A DNA stretch of 64,000 bases from Parapristionchus giblindavisi. Lineage: Eukaryota; Nematoda; Chromadorea; Rhabditida; Diplogasteridae. Made by a program: the position numbers and the translations under genes. Within the stretch, counting starts at the first letter, position 1. Every line of letters starts with the position of its first letter. The stretch spans positions 372,001 through 436,000 of the forward strand of contig CALSFV010000265.1 of NCBI GenBank assembly GCA_943737045.1, given 5' to 3'. The notes under the pieces were generated by a model. The model searched no databases and had not been told where the DNA came from. It worked only from the letters and a program-made list of their open reading frames with translations. Of this stretch, positions 47,097-59,386 are shown piece after piece.

Positions 47097-50000
47097 ATGA
47101 GTGTTGAAGAGATCGCGGCGTACAGACAAGAGGTTTGTTTGGGAAAAATAGTGGAGATTGAATCGGTTTGATAACAGATTTAGGCGATTAGACAAGTGTA
47201 TGAAACGAGAGTGCCCGTGGTGCTATCTTGATATCATTCCTTTGGATGGGGGTGGGGCGGTGGTGTAAGAATGTAAGGCATGTGATATTGATGATGTGAT
47301 GGGATTCTTGACGACTATCTGCTATTTCAAGGCTCAACAACGAACCCTGAATACCTTTTGTATATTGTGACCAGTGCTATCGAGTTTCCCTTGCCATACT
47401 AAACAAACTGTATACTTCATCCTAGAGTGACACAAGGGAAGCACAGATATCTGCGTTTATATTAATTTGTCCTTATATATTTAAATGAAAATTAAAGCAT
47501 CATTGATTAATTGAATATATTCTCGTAGTTGGCCTCAGTCGATTCTCGTCTCGCCAACGATGATCTATCGGAATCGGAACGAGCGGAGCTGCAAACGTCC
47601 CGCACCGATCTTATTGAGCTAATCGCCCTGATGGAGTCGGAAGAGGTACGGTAGCTATCTACTCGAATTATCGATTGATTTCTGATATTGGTCAAAACCT
47701 GTAAAACAACAATTGTACGTTTTCAATGATACCATACATGGGCGAGGTACCTGACGCTCGATTCTACAGGGGGCATCCGAACGAAAAATGGTTAATTTTA
47801 AATTTCAGCTAAACGTAATTTTTTGCAGGGGGCATTCCACAAATTTTCGAAAAGCCCTAATTTTGGGGACACCCCCATGTCGGCGCCCATGTATGAATGA
47901 TACTTACGGTAGCTATCTACTCGAATTATCGATTGATTTCTGATATTGGTCAAAACCTGTAAAACAACAATTGTACGTTTTCAATGATACCATACATGGG
48001 CGAGGTACCTGACGCTCGATTCTACAGGGGGCATCCGAACGAAAAATGGTTAATTTTAAATTTCAGCTAAACGTAATTTTTTGCAGGGGGCATTCCACAA
48101 ATTTTCGAAAAGCCCTAATTTTGGGGACACCCCCATGTCGGCGCCCATGTATGAATGATACTTTGACAGGGATTCGTGCTTAATCTTACCGAAAGAGTTA
48201 GATATAAATATATCATTAACGTGATCTACTTGTCCTTTTTAAAATCTAGTAAAACGTTCAGTCGAGGTGTCTTGCAAATAATTTGACTGAGCTGCCATGA
48301 TTTAGTAAAATGAATCTAAATTTAATTAATAAATAAATTGTATCTGTGTTTGAATATGTGAATGAATGAGGTTGTTCAGGGCGAAGAGGGCATTGTGATC
48401 AGTAAGCCGGATACGGATAACGCTGATGAAGCAGATGAGGACGCGTCGACGATTGATGATGACCTCGCGGACTTGATTGGAATGAGATGCAGGGCGCCAT
48501 ATGTGGTCAGAGTTTGAACATTCCTACCATTTTTTTTGGTTTTTATGAGATTGTTATTGGAGAGTTTTGAAGCAGGTGATAGCGTGGTTCACACTATGGT
48601 TTTCTCTTGGAGTTGTTATGTTGTTTGATGCCATTGCCATCGTGTAGGCTAATCGGGAGAGATCAATTAACATTGATTGAACTCATACATTTTTGTTCAA
48701 CTCACATTTGCAAAACTATAATCTGACCCGTAATTGTGATAGACGGACCCGATTATAAACTGGCCCGTAAAATTGGTTAATTTTCGCTTATTTTGGCAAA
48801 ATATGTGATAAAGTGACCCGTCTTTTATAAGCGCGCCAATTTATAAACTGACCCGTACCCACAATGTGGGTGCTCGAAAATGTATGATTGAACTAGGAGA
48901 CCGTGCACTGAAAAAGCGTTTGCTATCTGCACTGAAAGAAAACAATTCCCAGGGTACGGTACCGCAGGGGAATTTTTTCTCATTCCCAATATTATAAGGC
49001 AATCGTTGCGTTGCCTTATATTGCCTGACCCCACCCCCCCCCCTGGGGGGTTACCTTATATTTAGCCAGGAATTTTTTGTGAGAATGTGTGAGCAATTGT
49101 CTGGGTAGAATCGTTCGATGTGCTGCTCATTGTTCAGTGTATTATACTGTAGAAAGTAAGATTCAACGTTCCTTCCACATTATTCTCTATTATCGTGAGC
49201 CGCTCTTTTATGATTATCGATTATCAATTATCAATTATTGATCCTGATCCTGATTCAGGATGCCTCGATGCCACTCGGACTGGACAAGCATGCGGCCATC
49301 GTCCTAGCCATTGAGGGAATCGATCCGGAGAAGGGAGTCATGGTGAGGAGTGTGTGTGGTGTAGATGGGGTACGGTAGTCGAAGATGACCTTAGTGATAT
49401 TGAAGGGAGTCATGGTGAGGAGTGTGTGTGGTGTAGATGGGGTACGGTAGTCGAAGATGACCTTAGTGATATTGAAGGGAGTCATGGTGAGGAGTGTGTG
49501 TGGTGTAGATGGGATACGGTAGTCGAAGATGACCTTAGTGATATTGAAGGGAGTCATGGTGAGGAGTGTGTGTGGTGTAGATGGGGTACGGTAGTCGAAG
49601 ATGACCTTAGTGATATTGTATGTGGTGTTGTTGGGGTACGGTAGTCGAAGATGACCTTAGTGATATTGTATGTGGTGTTGTTGGGGTACGGTAGTCGAAG
49701 ATGACCTTAGTGATATTGTATGTGGTGTAGATGGGGTACGGTAGTCGAAGATGACCTTAGTGATATTGTATGTGGTGTAGATGGGGTACGGTAGTCGAAG
49801 ATGACCTTAGTGATATTGTATGTGGTGTAGATGGGGTACGGTAGTCGAAGATGACCTTAGTGATATTGTATGTGGTGTAGATGGGGTACGGTAGTCGAAG
49901 ATGACCTTAGTGATATTGTATGTGGTGTAGATGGGGTACGGTAGTCGAAGATGACCTTAGTGATATTGTATGTGGTGTAGATGGGGTACGGTAGTCGAAG

Positions 50001-53000
50001 ATGACCTTAGTGATATTGTATGTGGTGTAGATGGGGTACGGTAGTCGAAGATGACCTTAGTGATATTGTATGTGGTGTAGATGGGGTACGGTAGTCGAAG
50101 ATGACCTTAGTGATATTGTATGTGGTGTAGATGGGGTACGGTAGTCGAAGATGACCTTAGTGATATTGTTTCGTGCACAACTAATATTGATATTAATTAA
50201 TATATTGAAATGCGAGTTGTTAAAAAGTAAAAGGTAATGGAAGTTGTGACGATGTTGACAATGATCTAATCATCGATTTATCGATTTTCAGTTGTCAGTA
50301 CTCTACTCTCATCCACTCGTTCAATCGATGCGTCCGTGTCCACACTTTATGGCGGATTCATGTCGATATGGAGACAAGTAAGAAGAAAATGAAGAGGACA
50401 GATAGGAGAGACAGGAGTGGGGGTGGTCCTTGATGATAGTGATGAGGTTGATTGGGATGGGGGGGTATAAAGAGGTAAAGAGAGAGTAGAATGAGGGAGA
50501 AAAGGGAATGTGGGACAGTGAGGAAGATCCACTGTTGTCGCCCGCTGATTCCCTGCTTCGAGTACTTTGTATTTACCGCTACATTTGAGAACAACCGATT
50601 TATTTGTCGAAGATCGGTGGCTAGTGTATATTAATTAATACAGCGATAATTTTTTTTATATTAATTAATACAGCGGCATTTTGAAAACCGATGATCTATC
50701 GATTTTTAATGCTATATTCAAATTGTGAAAATTAAAACGAAAACAGAAAGCAGACTCTCCATTTTACGCACACTCTCTCATATTTTCGTTTCTTTTCGCG
50801 ACTTTTGCACACCACATTAATTGTGATATTGTGTATGTGTGCCGTTGGATGATTACAATAGTGACGTCACTCAAATGGGCGGAGTTATGTTGTGTTGGGA
50901 GAGAGAGTGAAATATGCCTCTTTTCACCCGCTGATTCGCCGCTTCACGCACTTTGTATTTACCGCTGCATCTGTGGAAAGTTTCGTTACGTTGTCGCCCT
51001 CCGATTACTATGAGCATTCATGAATACATCGATAAAGCTTTTCTAAAATCGATAATCTAATAATCTCCCTTATTCACAGATGCAAGTTCTCTCACGGATC
51101 AACCGTAGCGGCGGCTGACCTCGAGGACTATGACGAACCTGACTTTGAGTAAGTTGTAGTTTTCGTGATCATACATTTTCAATGCCCTCACATTATTTTT
51201 TATATATTGAGTCTGTTTTCGAAATATCGATTTAGAAAATTCGTCATTTTTCGCTTATATTATAGCATAAAATAAGCCGTATATAGTTTGTGGATTCTCA
51301 CATGACGAGGGTATGAAAATGTATGATTGCGATTTTCATGGCGCCAAATTCAAATTTTAATTGTTCAGATCGATAACCGAGGGATCGCCCGTACTGGTGT
51401 CCGTCGATCCACTATGGGAGGTGGGCAGAGTGTCGGCGAAAGACGGCGAGGTCCTGGCGGTGAAGATCCTGAGAACAGGTACTGTAGGAGGCAGAGGGTT
51501 ATCGATTGATTGATTTGGTTACACTCATCGTTACTGCTCACTTCTATACTCATGTTATCTCTTGTTTTAGAGGGTATCGATTGATTTGTGGTCTTATTGA
51601 TTGACTTAAAGGGAGAGTAACCCCCTTGAAAAAACAAAGTCCGGAAAATCAGTTTTGAATTCCCGCCAATCTAAAATTGGCGTCTTACAACGATAACTCT
51701 GTCACGACATACGATGTGTTGCCTGACATTCATTGAAAAGTAATTTTGCATACTAGTTTTGCATGTCACACCGATAATTTAGCTTGTTATATGCAAATCG
51801 CCATATACAGATCCCATCAAGCCTTATCTCACTCCTTATAACAGCACATTCAACTGACACCCATAGTCTAATGGTAAGTGTCCGGCTGAAGTAACGATCG
51901 AGCGGGTTCGAGTTTGCGAATGAAAAAAACCCTTGCGAATGATTTTTGTCATTATTTCCTATATCTGTGGCAGAGTTATCGCGTTGGGGAACAATTGCGG
52001 GAATTCAAACACTGAAAAGTAGAGGGGTTAATGTTCCTTTAATCGGGCAAATTGCAGGTGCCGAAGTGAGCTCGTCGATCTCACAAGTGCTGCCTATTGA
52101 GGGAGAGATCGTTGTGGAGGATAAACCGATCGGGGGTACGGTATGAAGATCATTTATCCTTTTCGAGAATTACTGAAGGGTTCCGGATTTGTAGATCCGG
52201 TATTATTGATTGATTGATCGATATCTCAGATGGTCCATCATCATCATCGTTCGAAGAATTGAAGGGTGAGAGTCTTGGTCGAGTGAACAAGGACGAATTG
52301 GGTGATTGGCAGGGTGGAGGAATGGGATTGAAGCTAATGCAAATGATGGGATATAAGAAGGTATGTGTTGGGATACGGTAGAATGGTTGAGTATTGTGAA
52401 GTGACTTTATTGACGCGAGTGTTGCTCATACCCATCCGGTGGTTTGTTTCTCGTAACAATGATTTGTTCTTGCGATATAGTTCATTGATGATCGTGTAGG
52501 AAACACCACTTTATTTGGATATAAGAGTAGAGTCAGAGATGTTTATCTCGTGGGATAGATCGACCCGCAAAATTTTGAATTTTATGCATGCTCTCACCAG
52601 CAAAATTGAGTCGTAAATGTATTTCTTTGAAATTTTACTATATTTCGGATTTGATCTCAAAATGAGGGTACCCGCAATGCTCTGGGATATTCCCAGACCA
52701 TCACTGAGTAGAGTAAATATCGGTTAAATTATGAAGAGAAACTTTGGCACTACCACTTTATTGTTAATAGAATCGTTTACATGAAACATGATTTTGAGAT
52801 GACAACACCTATGTCTATGTGTCTATGTGTGTGTGTGTTCCGTTATAATTGTTTAATTTGAGGGCGAAGGACTCGGTAAGCGCAGTGATGGTATCGTCCA
52901 TGCAATACAGGCGAGAATATGTCCCAAAGGTAGATTGTATGTATGGTGAAAAGGAGTTGAAATAGAGCGTGCTATCGTCTAATTAGCCATGTTCTTCAAT

Positions 53001-54003
53001 AGTTTGTAATCAATGTCGGATGATTACAGTATCCTGTTTGCATTATTGATTATCGTAGCGTGATCGTTACAGGAGCTTCGCTGGATGCTCTGATGGAGAA
53101 GAAGGGCAAGCGACGTGTGATTGATGGGAAGACGATGCAGAGATTGAAGGAAGTGAAACCGAAGAATGCTGTAAGTCATGGTAGAGGGTTACGGTAGTTC
53201 ATCGAAAGCTACGGTAGTGTTATAGTACTGTAATAAGTTACGGTAGTGTTATAGTACTGTAATAAGTTACGGTAGTGTTATAGTACTGTATGGAGATATT
53301 ATAGTGTTCGGTGATTTGCAGGTTAACTGTAGTGTTAGGTTACTGTAAGTGATTATGATCGTTTTACTGTAATACAGTTTGTTTTTTCCAGGCTGAGCAA
53401 GGAATCTTTTCCTTCCTCAATCGTCGATTGGCCGTGGCAAAGGCTGAGGATAAGGCGGCGGAGGAGGCGGTACGGTATCTATCCGGTTTTATGTTCTCTG
53501 GGTTACGGTAACCAGATTACGGTACTCTCGGTTCTTACGGTAGATCATGACAGAAGGAGCGTAAGCATCTGGCGGAGACGAGCAAGGCCGGTCTTGGAGC
53601 TCAATCAATCGATACGGAGAGGAAGATGAAAGAGCTGAAGAGCAAGGAGCAGAAGTTGTTGGAGGTGAGTCTCGTAACGATTGTTAGGATTACGGTAGTT
53701 ATGGTTTTTCTATTGATTTCTCGTGTTTAATGAGGTTTTGAGAGCTAAAATTTTGTTTCCAGGGTATTCGCCGGAATGGCAAGGACAAGAACACGGTGGC
53801 GAGACTGAACGCACAGTTAGCAGCAGTTAAAAAGTAATGATGGTGTAGTGGTAGTGCGCTAATTTATCGTACAATGGGTCCCAAGTTCGATTCCCAATGA
53901 AGGCTGTAATTTTTGCAGAGATATGGAGCACCTCGAGGGTAGGAAGGGTCGTATTGCAAAGGAGATCGATGCGAGAAGTCAGAAGAAGAAGGACATTTTC
54001 TAA
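47097..54003 (+). CDS. CCCH zinc-finger and G-patch protein (ZGPAT-like)
   Basis: Fifteen exons: 47097-47132, 47529-47645, 48380-48505, 49259-49342, 50292-50377, 51080-51148, 51369-51478, 52058-52135, 52230-52360, 52863-52929, 53073-53170, 53392-53469, 53554-53664, 53763-53833, 53919-54003; 448 aa. Domain order matches ZGPAT: N-terminal helical segment (MSVEEIAAYRQE), acidic stretch, one CX7CX5CX3H finger (residues 137-155, CPHFMADSC then RYGDKCKFSH), a Tudor-like basic/acidic region (PVLVSVDPLWEVGRV), a G-patch (GGGMGLKLMQMMGYKKGEGL), and a Lys/Glu-rich C-terminal coiled coil. ZGPAT proteins act in the nucleus in transcription repression and spliceosome-linked RNP work. Intron 4 contains a minisatellite that copies the splice donor; intron 14 is almost wholly a tRNA-like sequence. 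Confidence 0.93.
47647..48162. repeat. 258-bp tandem duplication of a MITE-bearing segment
   Basis: Two units (47647-47904 and 47905-48162) are identical as far as I can read. Each contains ATACATGGGCGAGGTACCTG and GGCGCCCATGTATGAATGAT, inverted ends of a small element, plus CAGGGGGCAT repeats. Lies in intron 2 of the ZGPAT-like gene directly after the donor. Confidence 0.9.
48670..48895. mobile_element. MITE with CATACATTTTTG ends
   Basis: TGAACTCATACATTTTTGTT at the left against CTCGAAAATGTATGATTGAAC at the right (two blocks). The interior repeats TGACCCGTA and TATAAACTG motifs. A relative lies at 56230-56412 in the dif-1 gene (CACCCACATTGTGGGTACGG). Confidence 0.6.
49340..50168 (+). repeat. 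Minisatellite in ZGPAT-like intron 4 (72-bp then 50-bp units)
   Basis: Starts at the exon 4 / intron boundary. The first 72-bp units (49340, 49412, 49484, 49556) each reproduce GAAGGGAGTCATG|GTGAGG, i.e. the exon end plus donor. About eleven 50-bp units follow, with GGGGTACGGTAGTCGAAGAT and GACCTTAGTGATATTGTATG. Units are nearly identical. The 24-codon open frame through the 72-bp units is not in the exon's frame. Confidence 0.93.
51160..51330. mobile_element. Inverted-repeat element in ZGPAT-like intron 6
   Basis: GATCATACATTTTCAATGCC mirrors GGTATGAAAATGTATGATTG. Same family as 36610-36840. Confidence 0.6.
51609..52042. mobile_element. MITE enclosing a tRNA-like segment
   Basis: Left end TTAAAGGGAGAGTAACCCCC; right end GGGGTTAATGTTCCTTTAA, its imperfect complement. 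It shares the AAAGGGAGAGTAAC terminus with the 2.4-kb element. The tRNA-like sequence at 51854-51920 lies inside. Ends 15 bp before exon 8 of the ZGPAT-like gene. Confidence 0.55.
51854..51920 (+). repeat. tRNA-derived sequence
   Basis: Has an A-box-like TAGTCTAATGGTAAGTG and a B-box-like GGGTTCGAGTT at tRNA-like spacing, but no complete cloverleaf. Probably a tRNA-derived SINE head or pseudogene. Confidence 0.45.
53838..53908 (+). repeat. tRNA-like sequence forming ZGPAT-like intron 14
   Basis: A-box-like GGTGTAGTGGTAGTGCG and B-box-like AGTTCGATTCCC lie at tRNA spacing. GTGCG/CGTAC can form an anticodon-like stem, but the T stem is broken. It takes up most of an 85-bp intron (53834-53918). 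Confidence 0.5.
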
Positions 54004-55756
54004 GCTTATGCTATCATAGCATAGGGGGCTGTGCTCCTGCATATCGCCCGTGCCTCACAGGTTCGATCCTCGTGAGAAACACACCTTTTTGTTCATAATG
54101 CTAACCTTGTATGATATGCTCTGATCTCTTGTAATTTGTAATGAATTTGCCTTATCATTTGGAGCAGTTGACTAAATTGTAGTTATCCTTTTCTTTTCAC
54201 TGTCACAATGTGCTCTTAATCGTTGTTTTCGATCTTTAGTCGATGTTGGCTGATAAAGTATTTTGCTGTAAACTGTATATGTCCGTTTTGAACCCACTAG
54301 TGGAACCGTTCGTATCGATTGACTCTCACTATCTACCCTGTTCAAGGTTACGGTATCTTGTCGTGCTAGCCGGTCGATCGATTACGGTATCGAGATCTTT
54401 GATCTTTGGTTCCGAAGGTCGAAGGGTATCGTAGGGTATGGGGTTGTGCCCACGTCATGGACATGCAGTGAGTAGGCTCGGAGAGGGTTTGTTGTGTGTC
54501 CTAGCGTGTAGGATACACGAGAGAGACGATGAGAGAGTGAGAGAAAGTTCACGGTTGTAGAGTGTACCAAAGGAAAAGGGTACAAAGTTCAGAGTATAGG
54601 CACTCTGTCTGAGAGTGCAGCTCGTGGTCAGAGAGTGTCAGACGGTGAGAGTGAGGAGGCGAGAGAGTGTGTAGAAACGAGAGAGTGCAGCGAGGGGGGG
54701 GGGGAAGTTGGGATGTGTGCGGAGGTTATCACTAACTCTCAAGACTGAACGAGTAGTCGAGCAGGCGTGCGTATGTTGTTGTTGATTATTGTTTATTTGG
54801 ATTATCGATCGGTTTGTTATTGATTGGCTTCCTGTTTGGTTAATAGAAGTAAAATTTTAGAGTGTTTCCATCGCGATGAAAGCATGTTCTTGGGTCTTGT
54901 TGATTGGTTTTTGTTGAACCTTTTAGTGCAATATCGGGTGTAACTTTCTACTTTCCCTTCAGTTATCTCTTCAGTTTCAGTTAATATGTGATGTTCGCTA
55001 TCAATGAAGAAACCGTTGTCCCACTGCTTTCTATCTCTTTACTCTATTTGTAAAGATGTAATCAATGTGCCCCTGACCTATTGATACGCGAGGTTGTTAA
55101 TCGATATTTGCCCTCTGATATCATTCGTATGTCTATAGTTGAGTGTCCATCTTTACTTTGACTATTTGTTGGGTTGTTTGGACGTATTTTGTAGTCTTCC
55201 GTAGTCTTTTCTTCCTCCTTCTCTGTCGTATTCTCTCACTGTATAACTATTCATCTGTACCTCTCTTCACTTCCTCTCACTCTTTTCTGTCTCTGCCTAT
55301 CAGAATAGTATCTCATGCATGCATTTTGTCCACACGCTCTTTATAGCTGGTTAGCATCGCTAACGTGGAGTTGCATTTGCCTAATCCCGGTGGTTGCGTG
55401 TTTCACGGGGTAGTCGAATAGGGAAAGCAGCTAGTGGTTATGATTCACAATGAGCCTCTAAGTTATAGGTTACTGCTAGCAATTCGTGCACTACTTTTTG
55501 TGTATAGATGATCTTCAATGAAATCTATAAAGTATATTATTGTTTATTATTATTTTTAATTCCCCTTTCCATCTGATCCATCTCTCTGACTCTATCTCTC
55601 TGACATTTTTTGTGAAGTACTTTATTAGTGCATTCATCGACAAATTACTGTTGATCCTCATTTCGTGTTTATTAACTCTGATGGATTAAAAGATCAAAGA
55701 TCATTCAATTATTTCAGTCTTTCGTCTTCGTTAGTCAGTCGTCATCTACTACAGTA
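54004..55756. other. Spacer between ZGPAT-like gene and dif-1-like gene
   Basis: Contains a tRNA-like segment right after the stop (about 54008-54085; B-box CAGGTTCGATCC), GA-rich repeats (54520-54710, with a run of G at 54694-54703), a possible hairpin GTTAGCATCGCTAAC (55351-55365), and an ATTTCAG acceptor near 55715-55722, about 35 bp before the dif-1-like ATG. No exon chain was recognised. Confidence 0.5.
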
Positions 55757-58700
55757 ATGTCGGAGGTCCTCATGAACTTCATGGCCGGTGGTGTCGGTGG
55801 AATGTGCACCGTGGTCGTCGGTCATCCCTTCGATACTGTCAAGGTATACGGTAGTCTGGGGGTAAGGGTACTGTAGTTTACGGTTCGTAAAAGTTAAGGG
55901 TTACGGTAAGGAACTACGGTGTACCCGATGGGGCATTCATGCACTGACAATGATTCATTGGTTCATGAGTTAATTTGAGGTTCGTCTCCAAACGATGCCC
56001 AGGCCCGAACCCGGACAGAGGCCCATGTTTACTGGTAAGGGATATGTCTTTATTTAATATTTATTATATTTATCATAATTGCGTTGTGCCAACAATTAAA
56101 AATGAAGCATTTCTTAGCAATGTCTCAAATATAGCTATGGTGTGATTCAATATATGAAGGTATCTCGGAATTACATGTAGTTACTATTTGTCGATGTTTT
56201 CAAACATTTTAAAGAAGAACTTTGAATACTTTTCTTACATTTTCGAGCACCCACATTGTGGGTACGGGTCACTTTATAAATTGGTCGGCGAACTGGTCAC
56301 TTTTTCACTTCTTTAGCCAAAATAAGCAAAAATAAGTTTACGGGCCATTTTATCAAAATTACGGGTCAGCTTAGAGTTTTGAAATTATGAGTTGAACAAA
56401 TATGTATGATGCTTGTTCTTGTTAAATTACTTTATTTAATACGAAATTAGGAGATATCTATTTAAAAAGAGGAAACTTTCTATTTATATAGCTTTGGCGA
56501 AATTCATCGAATCCCTATCTTTATCCTCGTTCCTGACATATGTATGTATTGAAACTTGAATCGTGCAGGCGCTCTCGACTGTGTGAAACAGACTATCGCC
56601 AAGGAGGGATTCCCCGCTCTGTACAAGGTGAGTGTGGTCTTTTGACCTATGTAGTTTGATCTTTGATCTTCGAGGTATGATCTTTTATCCCTGTATCTTT
56701 AGTTGGCGTAGTCAGATATTTGATCTCTGTGGTATGATCTTTGTGAACTTTGTTCTTTGATCTGCATAGTATGATCTTTGATCTCTGTGCAGGGTATGGC
56801 AGCTCCTCTGGTGGGTGTCACTCCTCTCTTCGCCGTCTTCTTCGGAGGATGTGCCATCGGCAAGTATCTGCAACAGAAGAACCCAGGTACTGTAGGTTAC
56901 TGTAGCTGATTGTGAGAGAATGGAGATACGGTAGTTGGCCGCGTTTCGTATCGTTCAGTCATGAGGTAGTAGGGATACTGTTAGAAGAGAGACTATGTAT
57001 CTGACTGCAATATCTCGATCCAATCGTATACCCAGTCATAATAATTTGTATGTCGCAAAAATCCCATAATGATTTATCTTGCGATAGGTAGGGAATTATG
57101 ATTATATGGTCGTATTCAGGAATTGATACTTGATGTGGTTACGGTAATCATTTGTATTTCATTGAATATCTCTCTACAGGAGATGAGATGACGTTCCTCC
57201 AGAACGCCAATTCTGGTGCCATCGCTGGTGTACTGACTACAGTAGTCATGGTTCCCGGAGAGCGCATCAAGTGTCTCCTCCAGGTATACGGTAGATTTCA
57301 TTATTGATTGATTTGGCGGATTTTGTGGTAAACTGGATATTTGCCTTTGAAAAATATGAGAAGTGCTTGAACTTATTGGGAAGAGGCTAATACTGACATA
57401 ATATTGGTTAGATAAAACAACTACACAGTGTTTGGCATTCACCAAATATTTGTTAGTTTTTGTCATTTTAACCATTTGATGGTTTCAATTTCACAATAAA
57501 TCATCATTCTCTTTCGTGACATATTTTGTTCTCATAACTCTTATCATTGTGTTTGTAGGTACAAAGTGCGGGTCACGCGCCCTCTGGCGTCCACTATGAT
57601 GGACCCGCCGATGTCGTCAAGAAGCTCTACAAACAGGTACGTGTGGTGGGCGGAGTAGGGGGTTTCATTTTGTATGACACCTACTAGGGACGGGTCTCAA
57701 CAGGCCTTATGAGATGGCAATAGCCTTACTAGAATCAGTAACTCATCCTGATCTCGTATCATTTTTTGTTGCTATTTTTATAGACTGCATAACGCACAAT
57801 ACGTATTTGAAATTTGAATGCAGACAAGAAAAATGGTTACTTACAATTAGGCTTTGATATTGATTGATCATTGGTAATAATATTGATTGATTGCAGGGAG
57901 GTATCCAGTCGATCTACCGTGGAACCGCTGCCACACTCCTCAGAGGTATTTATTATTTCTTTTATTGCATCTTACTTGTTGGAACCATTGTGAGTTATTA
58001 GTGATGGCAGTAGTAGTAATGTTAGTGAAACAAGGAACACACTGGTCCCTTATGGATAGTGGATGGGGGGGTTGTCATATGATGTCGTGAATTTTCGATT
58101 CTTTTTGTCTTCGTGCATCGAAAACTGAAAACTACACGGGCCAGATGGCATGTTTTATGACGGAAACGATATATTCACATCGATTTTTGATAGATTCGAT
58201 CGAATTTTGAAAAAAAAGTGATGTTTTCCAAAGAACAGGACACTTTATCCACTGTCGATGGTTTACCGTTAGTTTGGATGATGCCAATGCCTTTCCGGTT
58301 TCAGTGATTCTTAATGTGCACTTGTAGTTCTTAAATTTTGCTGCCTGTTACGAACATTGAACAATAATAATGTTAGATTAATTGAGATATTCCCGCGTCT
58401 GCCGCATATCTGTCAGTGTACGAGTTCCTCAAGAAGAAATTCGCTGGAGAAGGCAATCAGGTTGATCTTTTTTTACAAAATGTTTTTTTCATTTTTAAAT
58501 TCTTACTCACGATGTGTGATACATTCTAGTAAATAAAGTAACAGGTAATTATTGATTGATTGATTAATTGATTATAGGGCAAGCTGTCTCCTGGAGCCAC
58601 GCTGATGGCCGGTGGTCTCGCCGGAATTGCAAACTGGTACGGATTAAATATATAGTTTACTTAAAGAAAACTAAAACCAGCGTTTAATAAAAAGCGTGTA

Positions 58701-59386
58701 GACAGTCTATCTTCCGTTAGTTTTGAGCATTTCGCGTTAAGTAAAGTCATAGGTCGAAAAGCTGCGTTACACATTTTCAAAATGCGATCTGGTTTTTCGA
58801 TTTTTCTGGAATTTTAGGCTCAAATGAGGCCAGGCTTCGTAGTTTGTAACGTACTTTTCGACCTGTGAGTAAAGTATCTGTTAAAGAAATTGAAAATTTT
58901 GAAAAAAACTTTAATGCACCAATGACACTGTTGTATCTGCAAATATTACAATATAATATGGTAATAATAACCATCATTTAGGTCTGTATGTATTCCTGCT
59001 GACGTGCTCAAGTCTCGTCTACAGACAGCGCCTGAGGGCAAGTACCCCGGAGGAGTGAGAGATGTCCTGAGAGAAGTCCTCAGAGAGGAGGGACCAAAGG
59101 CGCTCTTCAAGGTTAGATCACTCTACCAATAGGCTACAGTACACAATACTATATAGAATATTGATTTCTTTGTTCAGTCAACAGTACTGTACAGAATATC
59201 GATTTCTTTGTTCAGTGTATTGATTAATGAACAAACGAACTAATATTATGTTTCGTACCATAGCAAGTAACTATCCATCTATCATTGCAGGGTTTCACTC
59301 CCGTGATGCTGCGCGCTTTCCCCGCCAATGCCGCATGCTTCTTCGGTCTCGAACTCGCCCTCTCATTCTTCCGCATGTTCATGTAA
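55757..59386 (+). CDS. dif-1: Mitochondrial carrier, carnitine/acylcarnitine type (DIF-1-like)
   Basis: Eleven exons: 55757-55843, 55980-56034, 56569-56627, 56793-56886, 57180-57283, 57559-57636, 57897-57945, 58387-58460, 58578-58636, 58982-59111, 59291-59386; 294 aa, normal for the SLC25 family. Three carrier repeats are visible: [12 protein letters not shown], a middle [11 protein letters not shown] (Pro-Gly-Glu instead of the usual PxD, as in carnitine carriers) and [12 protein letters not shown], with RGT/FKG-type second halves. Six membrane spans are expected in the inner mitochondrial membrane. Close similarity in motif order to C. elegans DIF-1, needed for embryonic tissue differentiation, supports the name. 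Exons 2 and 8 use TTTGAG/ATTGAG acceptors rather than CAG, which is unusual but keeps frame and conserved sequence. Confidence 0.95.
56230..56412. mobile_element. MITE copy in dif-1-like intron 2
   Basis: TTTTCGAGCACCCACATTGT at the left and GAGTTGAACAAATATGTATG at the right; the same landmarks in reverse order occur at 48670-48895. Confidence 0.55.
58747..58866. mobile_element. Short MITE with ATAGGTCGAAAAG termini
   Basis: CATAGGTCGAAAAGCTGCGT (58749 on) mirrors ACGTACTTTTCGACCTGTG ending near 58867. In dif-1-like intron 9; related to 43836-44042. Confidence 0.7.

Noticed and set aside
49354..49644. 96-aa ORF with four repeats of a VEDDLSDIEGSHGEEC-type unit
   Set aside because: It reads the intronic minisatellite in a frame not continuous with the exon; the exon's own frame meets TAG at once.
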